Below, in pieces: positions 22,753 through 31,742 of a stretch of 46,973 nt of DNA. Source of the DNA: Phycisphaerales bacterium (lineage in GTDB: Bacteria > Planctomycetota > Phycisphaerae > Phycisphaerales > UBA1924); contig JAJVHS010000084.1 of the NCBI GenBank assembly GCA_022072615.1, forward strand, positions 1 to 46,973, written 5' to 3'. Numbering within the stretch: position 1 is the stretch's first letter; each line of letters opens with the position of its first letter. The notes beneath the pieces are model-generated. The model was not told where the DNA came from, searched no databases, and saw only the letters and a list, made by a program, of their open reading frames with translations. The translations under genes were made by a program, and so were the position numbers.

Positions 22753-24597
22753 TCAATGTTGCACTGCCGGGCGCAGCGCCGCCGCCACGGGCTCGCCCGC
22801 GTCGACCGCGCTGATCGCCCGCCCACCGGATACGGCCGCCGTCGCGGCCTTGTTTCCCACCAGTTCGTGATAGATCGATTCCACTTCGGCCACGTGCTCG
22901 GGGTAGCTGCGGAGCTGCGAGACCTGGTGCACCTGCCGCGCGCTGGGCAGCGCGACGGATCCCGAGACGATCGCGGCGATCCGGTCTGAGAGGGCGGCGG
23001 AGTCGCCGCCGGGGAAGCACAGGCCGTTGCCGAGCGGGTGCGCGTGGTCTTGGCCGGGCTCGACGATCCACTCCGGGGGCCCGCCCAGCCGCGACGAGAT
23101 GACGAACTTGCCCGCGTGCAGGAACTCGAGCAGGACCAGGGGCGAGTTCTCGAACCACACGAAGGGCAGGACGCCGACATCGAACTCGCGCGCGCCGCCG
23201 ATGAGGTGCAGGGGGTCGTACCCGCCCCAGAACGACACTTCGGGGAACTTGAGCAGCCGCTTGCGGAAGGGCCAGTCCCAGCCGGCGGCATGGATCAGGA
23301 AGTGGCAGCGCTGGCGCACGTCGCGCGGCATGTTCAGGATCGCCTGGACGAGGATCTCGACGCCCTTGTTGTTGCGCGTGGTGCCCCAGAAGCCGAGCCT
23401 GAGCGGGCGGCCGTCGGCCGGCGTCCACGCGGGCCGGTCGTAGTACGGGCTGCGCCGCACGCTGCGGTTGATCTGGTCGAAATGAGGCTGGCCGAGTCGG
23501 ACGTGGCGTCCGACCTGCGGGTCCATCCCCATCGCCTCCATGGCGCGGAGGACGAACCGGCTCGGCGGCGTGACCAGCGACGCGGCGTTGAGGGCCTCGA
23601 TCCCCGAGGCGCGGCGCCTGCCGTAATCGTTGACGACGCGCAGGTGCACGTCGGAGGAGACGAAACGCTCGTTCTGATCGGCGGGCGACCTGCCGAGCTG
23701 GACGGGCTTTTCCTTGCTGGCCGTCGGGTACTCGATCATCACGCGGCCGCTGTGGGCGGCGGCGTCGTTGACCTCGTAGCCGAGGGCGAGCTCCTCGTCG
23801 ACGGGCGCCGAGACGAACTCGCGCACGCCGTCGGGTGCGAGCACCGTCGGGCCTTCGTCCTCATCCTTCGGGCGGCGCTTGATGATCCGGCCGAGGCGGG
23901 GCTTGACGTGGAGGTACACGGACTTGAACAGGTACGACCAGTAGCCGCCGATGGCTCGTTCGGCGGACTGCTCGATGCCGCGGACCGTTTTGAGGCGCCT
24001 GATGTTCACCGGGGGGAGGCAGCCGACGCATGCCCGCCCGCCCTCGTAGTCCATGCACACGTCGGTCTCGTGGCGGAGCAGGTCGACCTGCGGGCAGCCG
24101 TACCAGTAGTTATGGGGCGTGATCACCACCGGCCGCCCGGATTCGCGGATGCGCTGGATGGTGTCCAGTCCGTAGCCCTCGAGCGAGTGGACGTGCACGA
24201 CCTGCGCGCCGACGGCGTCGAGCCACTGGACGACCAGCCGCGACTGGTCGGGGCTGGACATCTCCTGGGCCATGTTGGTGAAGTTGCTGGACGCCGGCGA
24301 GAGGTTGGGGCTGTTGATGAGGTCGTAGCAGGCGATGCCGCGCCAGCGTTCGAGCGGGCTGATCCGCATCCCCGGGCGGACCGAGTACGTCATCCCCGAG
24401 CGCAGGTACGACACGCGGTGGCCGCTGAGCGAGAGGCCCGCGGCGAGCTCCGAGCAGTTGAGGTTGTAGCCGGAGCCCTCGCGGCCCTGGGCGGCGAGGC
24501 GGGCCCAGCCGAGGATCGCGATGCGCAGCGGAAGCTCTGTGCGCTTCCAGCCCGCGGGCGGCGTGGGGTTGGTTGGTTCGATGGTGCGGATGCTCAC
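22753..24597 (-). CDS. Glycosyltransferase family 4-like
   Basis: This 614-residue GT-B enzyme probably adds sugars to a surface glycan. The N-terminal half opens with LPLRIAILGWARLAAQGREG and contains HNYWYGCPQVDLL and YEGGRACVGC, a four-Cys motif shared with the GT4 at 26359-28152. The C-terminal half has the donor-binding pattern: RLGFWGTTRNNKGVEIL, FDVGVLPFVWFENSPLVLLE, then HAGKFVISSRLGG. The segment at about 215-290 between the halves is low in conservation. Start GTG at 24597. It lies 57 bp downstream of the GT2 gene and 11 bp upstream of the S46 peptidase gene. The acceptor and donor sugar are unknown. Confidence 0.86.
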   Translation of the reverse strand: MSIRTIEPTNPTPPAGWKRTELPLRIAILGWARLAAQGREGSGYNLNCSELAAGLSLSGHRVSYLRSGMTYSVRPGMRISPLERWRGIACYDLINSPNLSPASSNFTNMAQEMSSPDQSRLVVQWLDAVGAQVVHVHSLEGYGLDTIQRIRESGRPVVITPHNYWYGCPQVDLLRHETDVCMDYEGGRACVGCLPPVNIRRLKTVRGIEQSAERAIGGYWSYLFKSVYLHVKPRLGRIIKRRPKDEDEGPTVLAPDGVREFVSAPVDEELALGYEVNDAAAHSGRVMIEYPTASKEKPVQLGRSPADQNERFVSSDVHLRVVNDYGRRRASGIEALNAASLVTPPSRFVLRAMEAMGMDPQVGRHVRLGQPHFDQINRSVRRSPYYDRPAWTPADGRPLRLGFWGTTRNNKGVEILVQAILNMPRDVRQRCHFLIHAAGWDWPFRKRLLKFPEVSFWGGYDPLHLIGGAREFDVGVLPFVWFENSPLVLLEFLHAGKFVISSRLGGPPEWIVEPGQDHAHPLGNGLCFPGGDSAALSDRIAAIVSGSVALPSARQVHQVSQLRSYPEHVAEVESIYHELVGNKAATAAVSGGRAISAVDAGEPVAAALRPAVQH

Positions 24598-24654
24598 GAC
24601 TTGGCCCGGTCAACAGCGCTCGGTGTGCGGGCTTCTCCCACCAGACCCCACGGG

Positions 24655-26358
24655 TCACCCGTAGCGGGTGGCCGAGACATAGGTCTGGAGTTTAGACCGG
24701 TACCTCGTGCAGCGCGCCGCCGTCCTGATCCACCGGAAAACGAACCCGAACGTCCGCCTCGGCCCGGCGGCTTCGATCTGGGCCTTGGCGGGCTGGCGAC
24801 GGTCGACGTGGACGTTGAACCCGCCGGTGAGCAGCGGGAAGTCGCACGCCTGGTCGAACACGACGAGCGCCGTCGGACCGCGGAGCAGCCAGCGGAGCTG
24901 GCGGCGGATCTTGGACCGCAGCCGGGTCGAGTACACCACGCGCTCGGGGAGGCCCGGCTGGCTCGAGGGGTCCTGGACGTCGTTGCGCACGATGTAGATC
25001 CAGGTGGGCGTGTCGCCGATGCGGCCCTGGCCGCGGAGCCAGTCTTCCGTGAGCACCCGGAGCTCGTCGGCCCAGTGGACGCAGTCGGTGAACGGGCAGG
25101 AGACGGCGATGGTCGCGCCGCGCCGCAGGGCGCCGATGCGGTCGAGGCCGGGGATGAGTTCTTCGGCCTTGGGCCCGTCGTCGAGCAGCTTGCCCCAGGT
25201 GCCCTGCATCATGTCGGCGATGGACCGGCGCATGATCTCGGCCTGGAACAGCTTGCGGTGGAGGCCGGCGACCAGCGCCTGCTTCATCACCGACCGCATC
25301 CACCGCCACGTGATATCCCGCAGCTCGTCCAGGGGCAGGATCTTCTGGAGCATCCAGAGCACGTTGCGCTGGGCGTAGTAAGCTCGGACGGGCGTGAGCT
25401 TGTGGTGCCAGGGCGTGTGGTAGACGACCGCATCGAGGTTCAGCAGGACGCGGTAGCCGGCTTTGGCCATGCGGAGGCACCAGTCGGCGTCGTCGCAGTA
25501 GATGAAGTAGCGGTAGTCCCAGAAGCCGACCTTCTTCACGGCCGACCAGCGGGCGAGCATGCTGCACGCCGAGACCACGTCCACCTCGCGCACGCCCGTG
25601 TACCCCGACCCGCCGCGCACGCCTCCGACGGTCGACACCCACGACCTGTGAGCCGCGGCGAGCGGGTGGTGCGCGGGCGGCTCGTCGCACATGCGGCCGG
25701 TCTTTCGATCCAGGTACACCGTGGTCTCGATCGTGGTCCTGCGGTCGCCGAAATCGACGGTGCGCGAACCGACCAGGCCGATGGACGTGTCGGATTCGCC
25801 GACGCGGGCGAGCTGCTCGAGCGCGTCGGGGGGCAGATCGACGTCATCGTCCACGAGCCACACGTAACCGAGGTCTTCGATCCCCGCGGCGCCGAGCACC
25901 TGGTCGGCGTAGGCGAAGCCGGTGTTGAAGCCGCCGCAGCCGCCGTGGTTGTGATGGTTGTGGACAATCGTCAGCGACGCGAAGCCGGCGGTGTTGGGGC
26001 CGCCGCGGCCGTCGCGGCCGGGTTTCTGGAACTGCGGCTCGTGGGCGTGCAGCGCGGGGTTTTCAACCACCCGCTCGGGCGACCAGGTCTTGCGGAGGAA
26101 ATCGAGCGTGCCGTCGGTCGAGGCGTTGTCGACCACGACGACGTCGAGTCGGTCGACCGGGGCGGTCTGGCGCGAGAGGGCGCCGAGCACGGCGCTGACG
26201 GCGTCCTTGCGGTTCCAGGTGACGATCACCACCGCGACTCGCGGGAACGTCACGGCGGCTGAGCGGTTCGAGGAGCCGGCGCTCGTGGTCTCTCCCGCCG
26301 GGACGACTTCGACCTGGACTGGACCGGTTCCATGCATAGGCGTCGATTCCGCGGTCAC
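24655..26358 (-). CDS. Glycosyltransferase family 2
   Basis: This is a 567-residue GT-A enzyme. After a Ser/Thr-rich N-terminus the fold starts with VAVVIVTWNRKDAV and VVVDNASTDGTL. The metal-binding site is VWLVDDDVDLPPDALEQL, then FWDYRYFIYCDDADWCLR as the acceptor-side acidic motif. This resembles the GlfT2/rhamnosyl-type GT2 proteins with a C-terminal extension (about 360-567) of unknown role. Start GTG at 26358 directly abuts the TGA of the upstream GT4 (no spacer), so translation is coupled. A Met eight residues in is an alternative. It is part of a three-glycosyltransferase operon. Confidence 0.88.
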   Translation of the reverse strand: MTAESTPMHGTGPVQVEVVPAGETTSAGSSNRSAAVTFPRVAVVIVTWNRKDAVSAVLGALSRQTAPVDRLDVVVVDNASTDGTLDFLRKTWSPERVVENPALHAHEPQFQKPGRDGRGGPNTAGFASLTIVHNHHNHGGCGGFNTGFAYADQVLGAAGIEDLGYVWLVDDDVDLPPDALEQLARVGESDTSIGLVGSRTVDFGDRRTTIETTVYLDRKTGRMCDEPPAHHPLAAAHRSWVSTVGGVRGGSGYTGVREVDVVSACSMLARWSAVKKVGFWDYRYFIYCDDADWCLRMAKAGYRVLLNLDAVVYHTPWHHKLTPVRAYYAQRNVLWMLQKILPLDELRDITWRWMRSVMKQALVAGLHRKLFQAEIMRRSIADMMQGTWGKLLDDGPKAEELIPGLDRIGALRRGATIAVSCPFTDCVHWADELRVLTEDWLRGQGRIGDTPTWIYIVRNDVQDPSSQPGLPERVVYSTRLRSKIRRQLRWLLRGPTALVVFDQACDFPLLTGGFNVHVDRRQPAKAQIEAAGPRRTFGFVFRWIRTAARCTRYRSKLQTYVSATRYG

Positions 26359-28152
26359 TCAGTGTGCCCTCACCGCCGGCAGTCCATCAGGCCCGGCCGC
26401 CTTCCTGCCCGCCAGCGCGTCGATCGCGCCCAAACCCGATGCGTACAGCCGTTCGAGCTCGGCCGCGTGGTCGCCGATGTCCTTGGGCGGCCGGACGTTG
26501 GCTCGCAGCTCGAACAGTTTCCACGGTGCTTCGACGATTTCCCGGAGCCGGCGGGCCAGATCGTAGCGGTCGTTGGCGGCAAAGAGCAGGCCGTTCACGC
26601 CGTCGGTGACGAAGTCCGGGATGCCGCCCGCATTGGCGCCGAGCACGGGAACGCCGCACGCGAAGCACTCGAACACGGTCTGGGGCGCGTTGTCCCACCA
26701 GATGCTGGGGACGATGCCGATGTCCTTGCCGCCCAGGATCCACGGGACGTCGTAGTAGGCGTAGCTGGGGTTCATCGTGAGGCCGCCCAGGCGGGGCTCC
26801 ATGCGCCGGAACCGCCACTCGTCGGCCCCGACCCCGATGCCGTAGATATAAAGGTGCAGCCGCCGCAGAACATCGGCCTCGAGGAGCTCGAGCGTGTCGG
26901 CGAACATCGGCAGGCCCTTGAAGTAGCTGTTGAACCCGATGAACGCCAGGCGCACCGGGCGCGGGTTGGCCCGGTCGAAAGGCGGCGGGTCGAAGAGCAC
27001 GTCGTTGTGGACGCGGGCCACGCGGTTGAGCCGGGTGCCGATGTGGTAGGTACGGATGACGTCGCCTCGCACGCCCAGCGCTTGGAACTTGGCTCGGACG
27101 AACTCCGAGACCGCGAGCACGCCGTCGCAGGCATTGAGCATGTCGATCATCGCCTGGCGGCGGCGGCCATAGGGGGCGCTTGGGTCGATGCCGCTGGGGT
27201 CGGGGCGGGCCACGTTGGGCAGCGGCTGCCATTCCGGGTCACCGGGGCCGAGCTTCGCGTGCGTTTTCTGGTCGGAAAGGATGTGGGCGGTCTGACCGCG
27301 CTGGTCAACGCCATCGACGGGTAGGGGCGAGGCCGCGAAGTGGCTGCTCGCGATTTCAGCGCCGGGCAGCGGCGGGATGAGATCGGGCGGCGCCGCGGGT
27401 GGAGGCGGGGACTCCGGCGCGGAGGGTTGACGGAGCAGGTTCGTGACTTCGGCACGGAGCTGGTGGAGCAGGGGCGATCGCGGCCCGGGCGGCGGCGGAG
27501 GCACGGGCACGGCGGGAATCGCGAGCGTGCGGACGACGTCACGCATGCGGCGCTGGACTTCGAGCTCGGGCGCTTCGGTGGGGATGCAGGTTTCGCAGGC
27601 TCGGCCGCCCTGGAAATCGTGACACGGGAAGCGGTGCCCTTTCATGAGGTACACCTGCGGGCAGACGGTGTGGTAGTTGTGGAGGCTGTAGAAGACCTTC
27701 GACGTGCCACCGGTGGAGCGGCCGACCCGAGCGGCTCGGACGCAGCCGGCGGAGAAGCCCTCGAGGTTGTGGAAGTGCACGACGTCGGGCTCGATCAGGC
27801 GGAAGAACGCCCCCACCTTTTCTTCGAGCTCGGGCTGGTCGATCTCGCCCGCGGGGTCGGCGAACTGGTGGATCGAGGGGGCGACGACGGGCGAGTTCAT
27901 GACCTCGAACACGCGCACGCCGAGCCAATCGGGGTGTCGCCTGATCTCGCAGCGGCCGGCGTCGAAACGCGAGTCGGCGGTCGAGCCCGCGGGCACGCGG
28001 AGCGGGACGTAGGTCACGCCACCGCACAGATACACAACATCATGGCCCCGGGCGACGAGTTCGAGCGCGAGCGACTGGCAATAGCCGTTGACGCCGCCGC
28101 CCTTGACGGCGCCGTCCCACACCATCGCCCAGTTCACAAGCACGATCCGCAT
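26359..28152 (-). CDS. Glycosyltransferase family 4-like
   Basis: This 597-residue GT-B enzyme is the first gene of the operon. Residues 1-20 (MRIVLVNWAMVWDGAVKGGG) begin the N-terminal Rossmann half; HNYHTVCPQVYLMKG and FQGGRACETC give the four-Cys motif. A Pro-rich linker (about 245-290) is followed by the C-terminal half with RLAFIGFNSYFKGLPMF, DIGIVPSIWWDNAPQTVFE and CGVPVLGANAGGIPDFV, the GT4 donor-binding site. The ATG at 28152 was preferred over an in-frame upstream start because the Rossmann strand begins there and the upstream sequence is repeat-containing intergenic DNA. It is probably a paralogue of the third gene of the operon. Confidence 0.87.
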   Translation of the reverse strand: MRIVLVNWAMVWDGAVKGGGVNGYCQSLALELVARGHDVVYLCGGVTYVPLRVPAGSTADSRFDAGRCEIRRHPDWLGVRVFEVMNSPVVAPSIHQFADPAGEIDQPELEEKVGAFFRLIEPDVVHFHNLEGFSAGCVRAARVGRSTGGTSKVFYSLHNYHTVCPQVYLMKGHRFPCHDFQGGRACETCIPTEAPELEVQRRMRDVVRTLAIPAVPVPPPPPGPRSPLLHQLRAEVTNLLRQPSAPESPPPPAAPPDLIPPLPGAEIASSHFAASPLPVDGVDQRGQTAHILSDQKTHAKLGPGDPEWQPLPNVARPDPSGIDPSAPYGRRRQAMIDMLNACDGVLAVSEFVRAKFQALGVRGDVIRTYHIGTRLNRVARVHNDVLFDPPPFDRANPRPVRLAFIGFNSYFKGLPMFADTLELLEADVLRRLHLYIYGIGVGADEWRFRRMEPRLGGLTMNPSYAYYDVPWILGGKDIGIVPSIWWDNAPQTVFECFACGVPVLGANAGGIPDFVTDGVNGLLFAANDRYDLARRLREIVEAPWKLFELRANVRPPKDIGDHAAELERLYASGLGAIDALAGRKAAGPDGLPAVRAH

Positions 28153-28804
28153 TCGTAGGGCGAGTATAAACCGGCGGGCGGGGCGGGCGCTGGAGGCGGG
28201 CGAGCTTCGCTCGCGGCGCGGACGCACGATATCACTCACGGCGAGGCAGCGGGCGCTGGAGTTGAACGAGAGCGGCAGTCCCTCGGTCACGCTCGGGCTA
28301 CCTGTGACGCCAGACGGGCGCCTGCTCGGGCGGTGACAAGGGCTTGCCGCGCGGCAAAGCGCACGATTCGCCCGTCAGCCATCGCGCTGTCGCCGCGGTG
28401 CGGCTGGCGTGTCGTGGTGCGATGGGGGCGTGGCGATCCGGTTCCTGGGACTCGCGCCCCAGGCTGCACTCGGGCGCCGCTTTGCGGCTGGAGAGGCTGG
28501 ACTTCGGGCTGCGGATACTGGGATTCAACGCGAGCCGCAGGCCCGCGCTCACGCTCGGGCTGCCTGTTCTGAACGCCGCAGATAACCGCGACGCCGCAGG
28601 CCCGCGCTCACGCTCGGGCTGCTTGTGCTGGCTGGCTCGCTCGTCTGGCCAGGCCGCGGAGGGATCGGGCCCGGAGGGGACCTGACCCCACTTGCCGAAC
28701 CACGGGCCCCCAAACTCCGAACTTCCCATGGGAAATGTGCCGACTCAAGTGGACGAGCGGCTCCGAATGCGGTTCAATGTCCCCGTCCAGGAGTACACTG
28801 CAGC
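28153..28804. other. Repeat-bearing intergenic region
   Basis: These 652 bases between divergent genes have no supported gene. They contain a 34-bp direct repeat (28534-28567, 28593-28626), a diverged third copy near 28279-28303 and a 14-bp perfect palindrome TTGCCGCGCGGCAA at 28344-28357. Promoters of the glycosyltransferase operon should lie near 28160-28260 but none is obvious by eye. Confidence 0.5.
28534..28626. repeat. REP-like 34-bp direct repeats
   Basis: The unit GCCGCAGGCCCGCGCTCACG plus CTCGGGCTGCYTGT occurs at 28534-28567 and 28593-28626 with one mismatch (period 59). A diverged copy with CGGTCACGCTCGGGCTACCTGT lies at about 28278-28303. Each unit contains imperfect inverted arms, GCCCG and CGGGC, around CGCTCACGCT, so it could fold as a short hairpin like REP elements. 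Confidence 0.75.
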
Positions 28805-29110
28805 GTGTGGATTCACCGGATCAGGCTCAAGGCGCTCGCGTGGCTGGTCGCGATCATCCTCGCCGCCGTGGGCGCCATCTCCTTCTTTGCCATCCCGGCC
28901 ATCCCCGCGCTCAGCGTCGCGGTGGCCGTGATCGCCGTCGCGCTCAACCAGATCGGCCATCGCTTGACCCAGCCCACGTGCTACGGCTGCGGCGGTGATC
29001 TGACCGGAAGGCCGCCGGGCCAGTACGGGGTCGTCTGCTCGGAGTGCGGCACGATCAACCAGGTCGCGCCCGGGGCCTCGAGCGTCTCCGACGACCAGCG
29101 TCAGGCCTGA
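28805..29110 (+). CDS. Small membrane protein with zinc ribbon
   Basis: This is a 101-residue protein. Two adjacent hydrophobic helices (LAWLVAIILAAVGAISFFAI and LSVAVAVIAVALNQIG) precede a Cys2-Cys2 ribbon CYGCGGDLTGRPPG...CSECG. It is the most compact member of the zinc-ribbon membrane-protein set in this window and, unlike the others, has normal strongly G/C-biased third positions. Start GTG at 28805 was chosen because biased codons begin there, with AGGAG about 12 bp upstream; longer in-frame starts reach into the repeats. The last 10 bases overlap the convergent end of the QueG gene. Function unknown. Confidence 0.72.
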   Translation: MWIHRIRLKALAWLVAIILAAVGAISFFAIPAIPALSVAVAVIAVALNQIGHRLTQPTCYGCGGDLTGRPPGQYGVVCSECGTINQVAPGASSVSDDQRQA

Positions 29111-30219
29111 CCGCCGCGCAACTGTTCCACGCACAACCGAGCCTGATCACGGACCAGCGGATCCTCGCCGGCGTCGTTCATCATGCGTTCCAGTCGTTCG
29201 AGCACCGTCGCGGGCACGGGGGCCGGGGCTGATCGGGCTGCATTGGTCATCGCGATCACCGCGTTGCGCTTGAGCATCACCAGCGATGCTCGTTTCATCG
29301 CCGACCCGGAGAGGCGGCCGCGGCGGGCGTCAGCGGTCCATCCCAGGAGCTCGTCGAGCGGGAGAAAGTTGTTCGCGCCGGCGTATTCGGGCCGGGCCGA
29401 TCCGACCTCCACGCCCGGGGGGCGGGGCGAGTTGTGCGGACACACGTCCTGGCACACATCACAACCGAAGATCCAGTCGTCGGAACGCTCGCCCAGGCGG
29501 GGATCCACCAGGCTGCGGTGCTCGATTGTCAGGTATGAGATGCAGCGGGTGGCATCGACGCGGTAGGGTGAGATGGCGCCGGTCGGGCAGGAGTCGATGC
29601 AGCGGGTGCAGGTTCCGCAGGCGTCGGCGATCGGATCGTGGGTGTCGCTGGCGTGGAGCGTGGTGGCGATGCCTCCCAGCAGCAGCCAGCTCCCGAGCCG
29701 GGGGCTGATGAGCAGGGTGTGCTTGCCGATCCAGCCCAGGCCGGCGGCGGCGGCGAAGTCCCGCTCGGGAACCGGGGCGGTGTCGACGAACGCTCGGAAT
29801 TGATGGTCGGGGTGGTCGGCTCGGAGCTCGTCGCAGAGCGTGTGGAGCCGGCGTTTCATGACGTCGTGGTAGTCGCGGCCGTGGGCGTACCGGGCGACGC
29901 GCCCGGAGATGCTGCCGGGCGGCCCAGCCGGCGGGCGGGCGTTGCGGTCGGAGTACTGGTCGGCGACCATGACGATGGACCGGGCGCCGGGGAGGAAACG
30001 CTGGATGTCAGTGCGGACGGCGGCGTGCTCGGCGAGGTAGCCCATTTCCCCGTGCATGCCCGCGGCGAGCCAGGCCTCGAACTCGGCTCGGCGGATGGGG
30101 GAGTGTGCGGGCGCGATGCCGGCGAGTGCGAAGCCCAGCGCCAGGCACCGGGCGACGATCCGTGAACCGGCGGAGGCCGGGTCGGTCGGGCCGGGTGCGG
30201 CGTGGCCGTCGGAGATCAT
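29101..30219 (-). CDS. queG: Epoxyqueuosine reductase QueG
   Basis: This is a 372-residue cobalamin-dependent iron-sulfur enzyme that reduces epoxyqueuosine to queuosine in tRNA. Visible signatures are DTAPVPERDFAAAAGLGWIG, KHTLLISP, and two ferredoxin-like 4Fe-4S motifs, CGTCTRCIDSCPTGAI and GCDVCQDVCPHN. The C-terminal part (about 290-372) is the helical HEAT-like extension of the family. Length is normal. Its ATG (30219) shares one base with the stop of the upstream isomerase-like gene (TGATG), implying coupling. No other queuosine gene is in the window, which is usual since que genes are often dispersed. Confidence 0.94.
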   Translation of the reverse strand: MISDGHAAPGPTDPASAGSRIVARCLALGFALAGIAPAHSPIRRAEFEAWLAAGMHGEMGYLAEHAAVRTDIQRFLPGARSIVMVADQYSDRNARPPAGPPGSISGRVARYAHGRDYHDVMKRRLHTLCDELRADHPDHQFRAFVDTAPVPERDFAAAAGLGWIGKHTLLISPRLGSWLLLGGIATTLHASDTHDPIADACGTCTRCIDSCPTGAISPYRVDATRCISYLTIEHRSLVDPRLGERSDDWIFGCDVCQDVCPHNSPRPPGVEVGSARPEYAGANNFLPLDELLGWTADARRGRLSGSAMKRASLVMLKRNAVIAMTNAARSAPAPVPATVLERLERMMNDAGEDPLVRDQARLCVEQLRGGQA

Positions 30220-31121
30220 CAGGACGCCACGGCGACCGGACGGACCGGGGATCGACCGCCCGTGCCGAACCCGGCTCCCATTTCCTGCATCCAGCGGCAG
30301 ATGGTCGCGAAGGAATCGCGGATCATCTCCATGGCGCTGCCGACGGGCTGGCCGGTATCGCCGCCGAGCCAGGCGCGGTCGTACTCGTAGACCGCCCAGC
30401 CGTTGAACCGGGCGGAGACCAGCGCTCGGACGGCTTCATGGCACGCCATGTCGCCCTCGCCGACGGCGCAGGGCAGCGCGCCGCGGAAGTCCTTGAGCTT
30501 GGCGATCCACAGCCGATCACCGAGCACGTTCACGCCGTTGGCGGCGGACTCGCCCGCCTGATGGGCGACGGCCATGTTGTACTCGGCGCCCAGGAGCGGG
30601 CTCTGGACCAGGTCGATGAGCGCGGCCAGGTCGGTCGCGGTCGCGTACGAACCGCCGTTCTCGATGACGACGCTCACGCGCCGGTTGCGGGCGTGGTCGC
30701 ACACCTTGACAAGGCGTTCGACGACGACCTTGGTCGTATCGCTGAGCGACACGCCCGCGGGCGATTCGAAGCCAAAGACCCGGACGTGCGAAGCGCCGAG
30801 CTCGGAGGCGAGATCGATGGCGTACTTGGCGGCTCGGACTTCCTTCTCGGTGTCGACGAACAGCCGCCCGACGACCGCGGGGGCGACGGGCTCATCGAAC
30901 CTGCAGGAGGTGGAGACGCAGCAAATCTGGGTGCCCGCATCCGCAAACAGCTTGGCGACCTTGGCGGGATCCGAGAGCGCGGGATCGCAGGCGAAGTTGG
31001 TTGAAGCGGAGCCGAAGGTCCGGAGTTCAACACCCTGGGCGCCGACGGATTCACCCAAGGCGGCGACATCCCGCAGCGTGCGTTCCGGGCATGCGACCGA
31101 GCTGAAAGCGAGTTTGATCAT
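30219..31121 (-). CDS. Sugar phosphate isomerase/epimerase-like TIM-barrel protein
   Basis: This is a 300-residue xylose-isomerase-like TIM barrel. Visible strands and metal-ligand candidates are GAQGVELRTFGSAS near the N-terminus, ASHVRVFGFESPAG, VSVVIENGGSYATA, LWIAKLKDFRG and WAVYEYDRAWLG; Glu and Asp/His ligands sit at the ends of such strands in this family. The ATG at 31121 is preferred over an upstream in-frame start because MIKLAFSSVACP is the first barrel strand. It is coupled to queG through a TGATG junction, although no biochemical link to queuosine is known to me. The substrate is probably a sugar or sugar acid. Confidence 0.83.
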   Translation of the reverse strand: MIKLAFSSVACPERTLRDVAALGESVGAQGVELRTFGSASTNFACDPALSDPAKVAKLFADAGTQICCVSTSCRFDEPVAPAVVGRLFVDTEKEVRAAKYAIDLASELGASHVRVFGFESPAGVSLSDTTKVVVERLVKVCDHARNRRVSVVIENGGSYATATDLAALIDLVQSPLLGAEYNMAVAHQAGESAANGVNVLGDRLWIAKLKDFRGALPCAVGEGDMACHEAVRALVSARFNGWAVYEYDRAWLGGDTGQPVGSAMEMIRDSFATICRWMQEMGAGFGTGGRSPVRPVAVAS

Positions 31122-31389
31122 TGTTTGGTCTCTGACCAGCGAAAAGCCTCTCGTGAACCTCACATGGTACAAACCGTCCGGCACCAGGGTCAAAGGCGGC
31201 GCAGCGCGCACGATCGGCATTTACCCCCTTCCCGTTGCGGTGGCGAACAGATCGCGCGATCCCTCGTCGAATACTTGCAGCGGAAGGTGGGGTCCATCCG
31301 ACTGGATTAAAGTCCGCGAAGCCGGCCGTTCGGCTCATGGACGGGTGGAGTTGCCAGTGAACGAGGTCACCGCTATGCTCCGTCACTCC

Positions 31390-31665
31390 ATGAGTCCGAA
31401 TACTCGCGATCGCAATCAAGGACGCGGAACTGGCAGCATCGCCGTGGTCGTCTGCGCGGGAGCGCTCGGCGCCCTGCTGATGGGCGGCTGCGGCTCTTCG
31501 ATGCGTGACGAGCACGCGCGGGTGCGCTCGGCCGTGATCGAGGCCAAGCCCGGCGACGGCCGCCTGGTCGCCAGCGCGATCTGGACCGGCGAGAGCTTCG
31601 CGTTCGAGACGCCGCAGGTGCGGGTCGCCGCGGCCGCGGGCGACACGTCCGAAGCCACCGAGTAA
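31390..31665 (+). CDS. Small predicted lipoprotein
   Basis: This is a 91-residue protein with a signal sequence (AVVVCAGALGALLMGGC) ending in a lipobox-like LMGGC, so Cys near residue 33 would be lipidated. The short mature part (about 58 residues) has no domain I know. The reading frame has strongly G/C-biased third positions from the signal peptide on, which supports a real gene. The ATG at 31390 has no clear ribosome-binding site; an in-frame ATG at 31375 is the alternative. It precedes tryptophan 2,3-dioxygenase by 77 bp on the same strand. Confidence 0.62.
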   Translation: MSPNTRDRNQGRGTGSIAVVVCAGALGALLMGGCGSSMRDEHARVRSAVIEAKPGDGRLVASAIWTGESFAFETPQVRVAAAAGDTSEATE

Positions 31666-31742
31666 TTCCTCCAACGAGAGTTTGAATCAGTCCATCGGAA
31701 GCGGACCCGTCAGGGCCGGGGCCGCGCGGTGTACCCTGCGCC

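Noticed and set aside
23038..26262. A 1074-codon plus-strand frame across two glycosyltransferase genes
   Set aside because: It is a codon-bias shadow. The opposite strand has clear GT2 and GT4 motifs, and this product has none.
28278..28626. A CRISPR array from the direct repeats
   Set aside because: There are only two good copies, with unequal spacing to the third, no uniform spacers and no cas gene.
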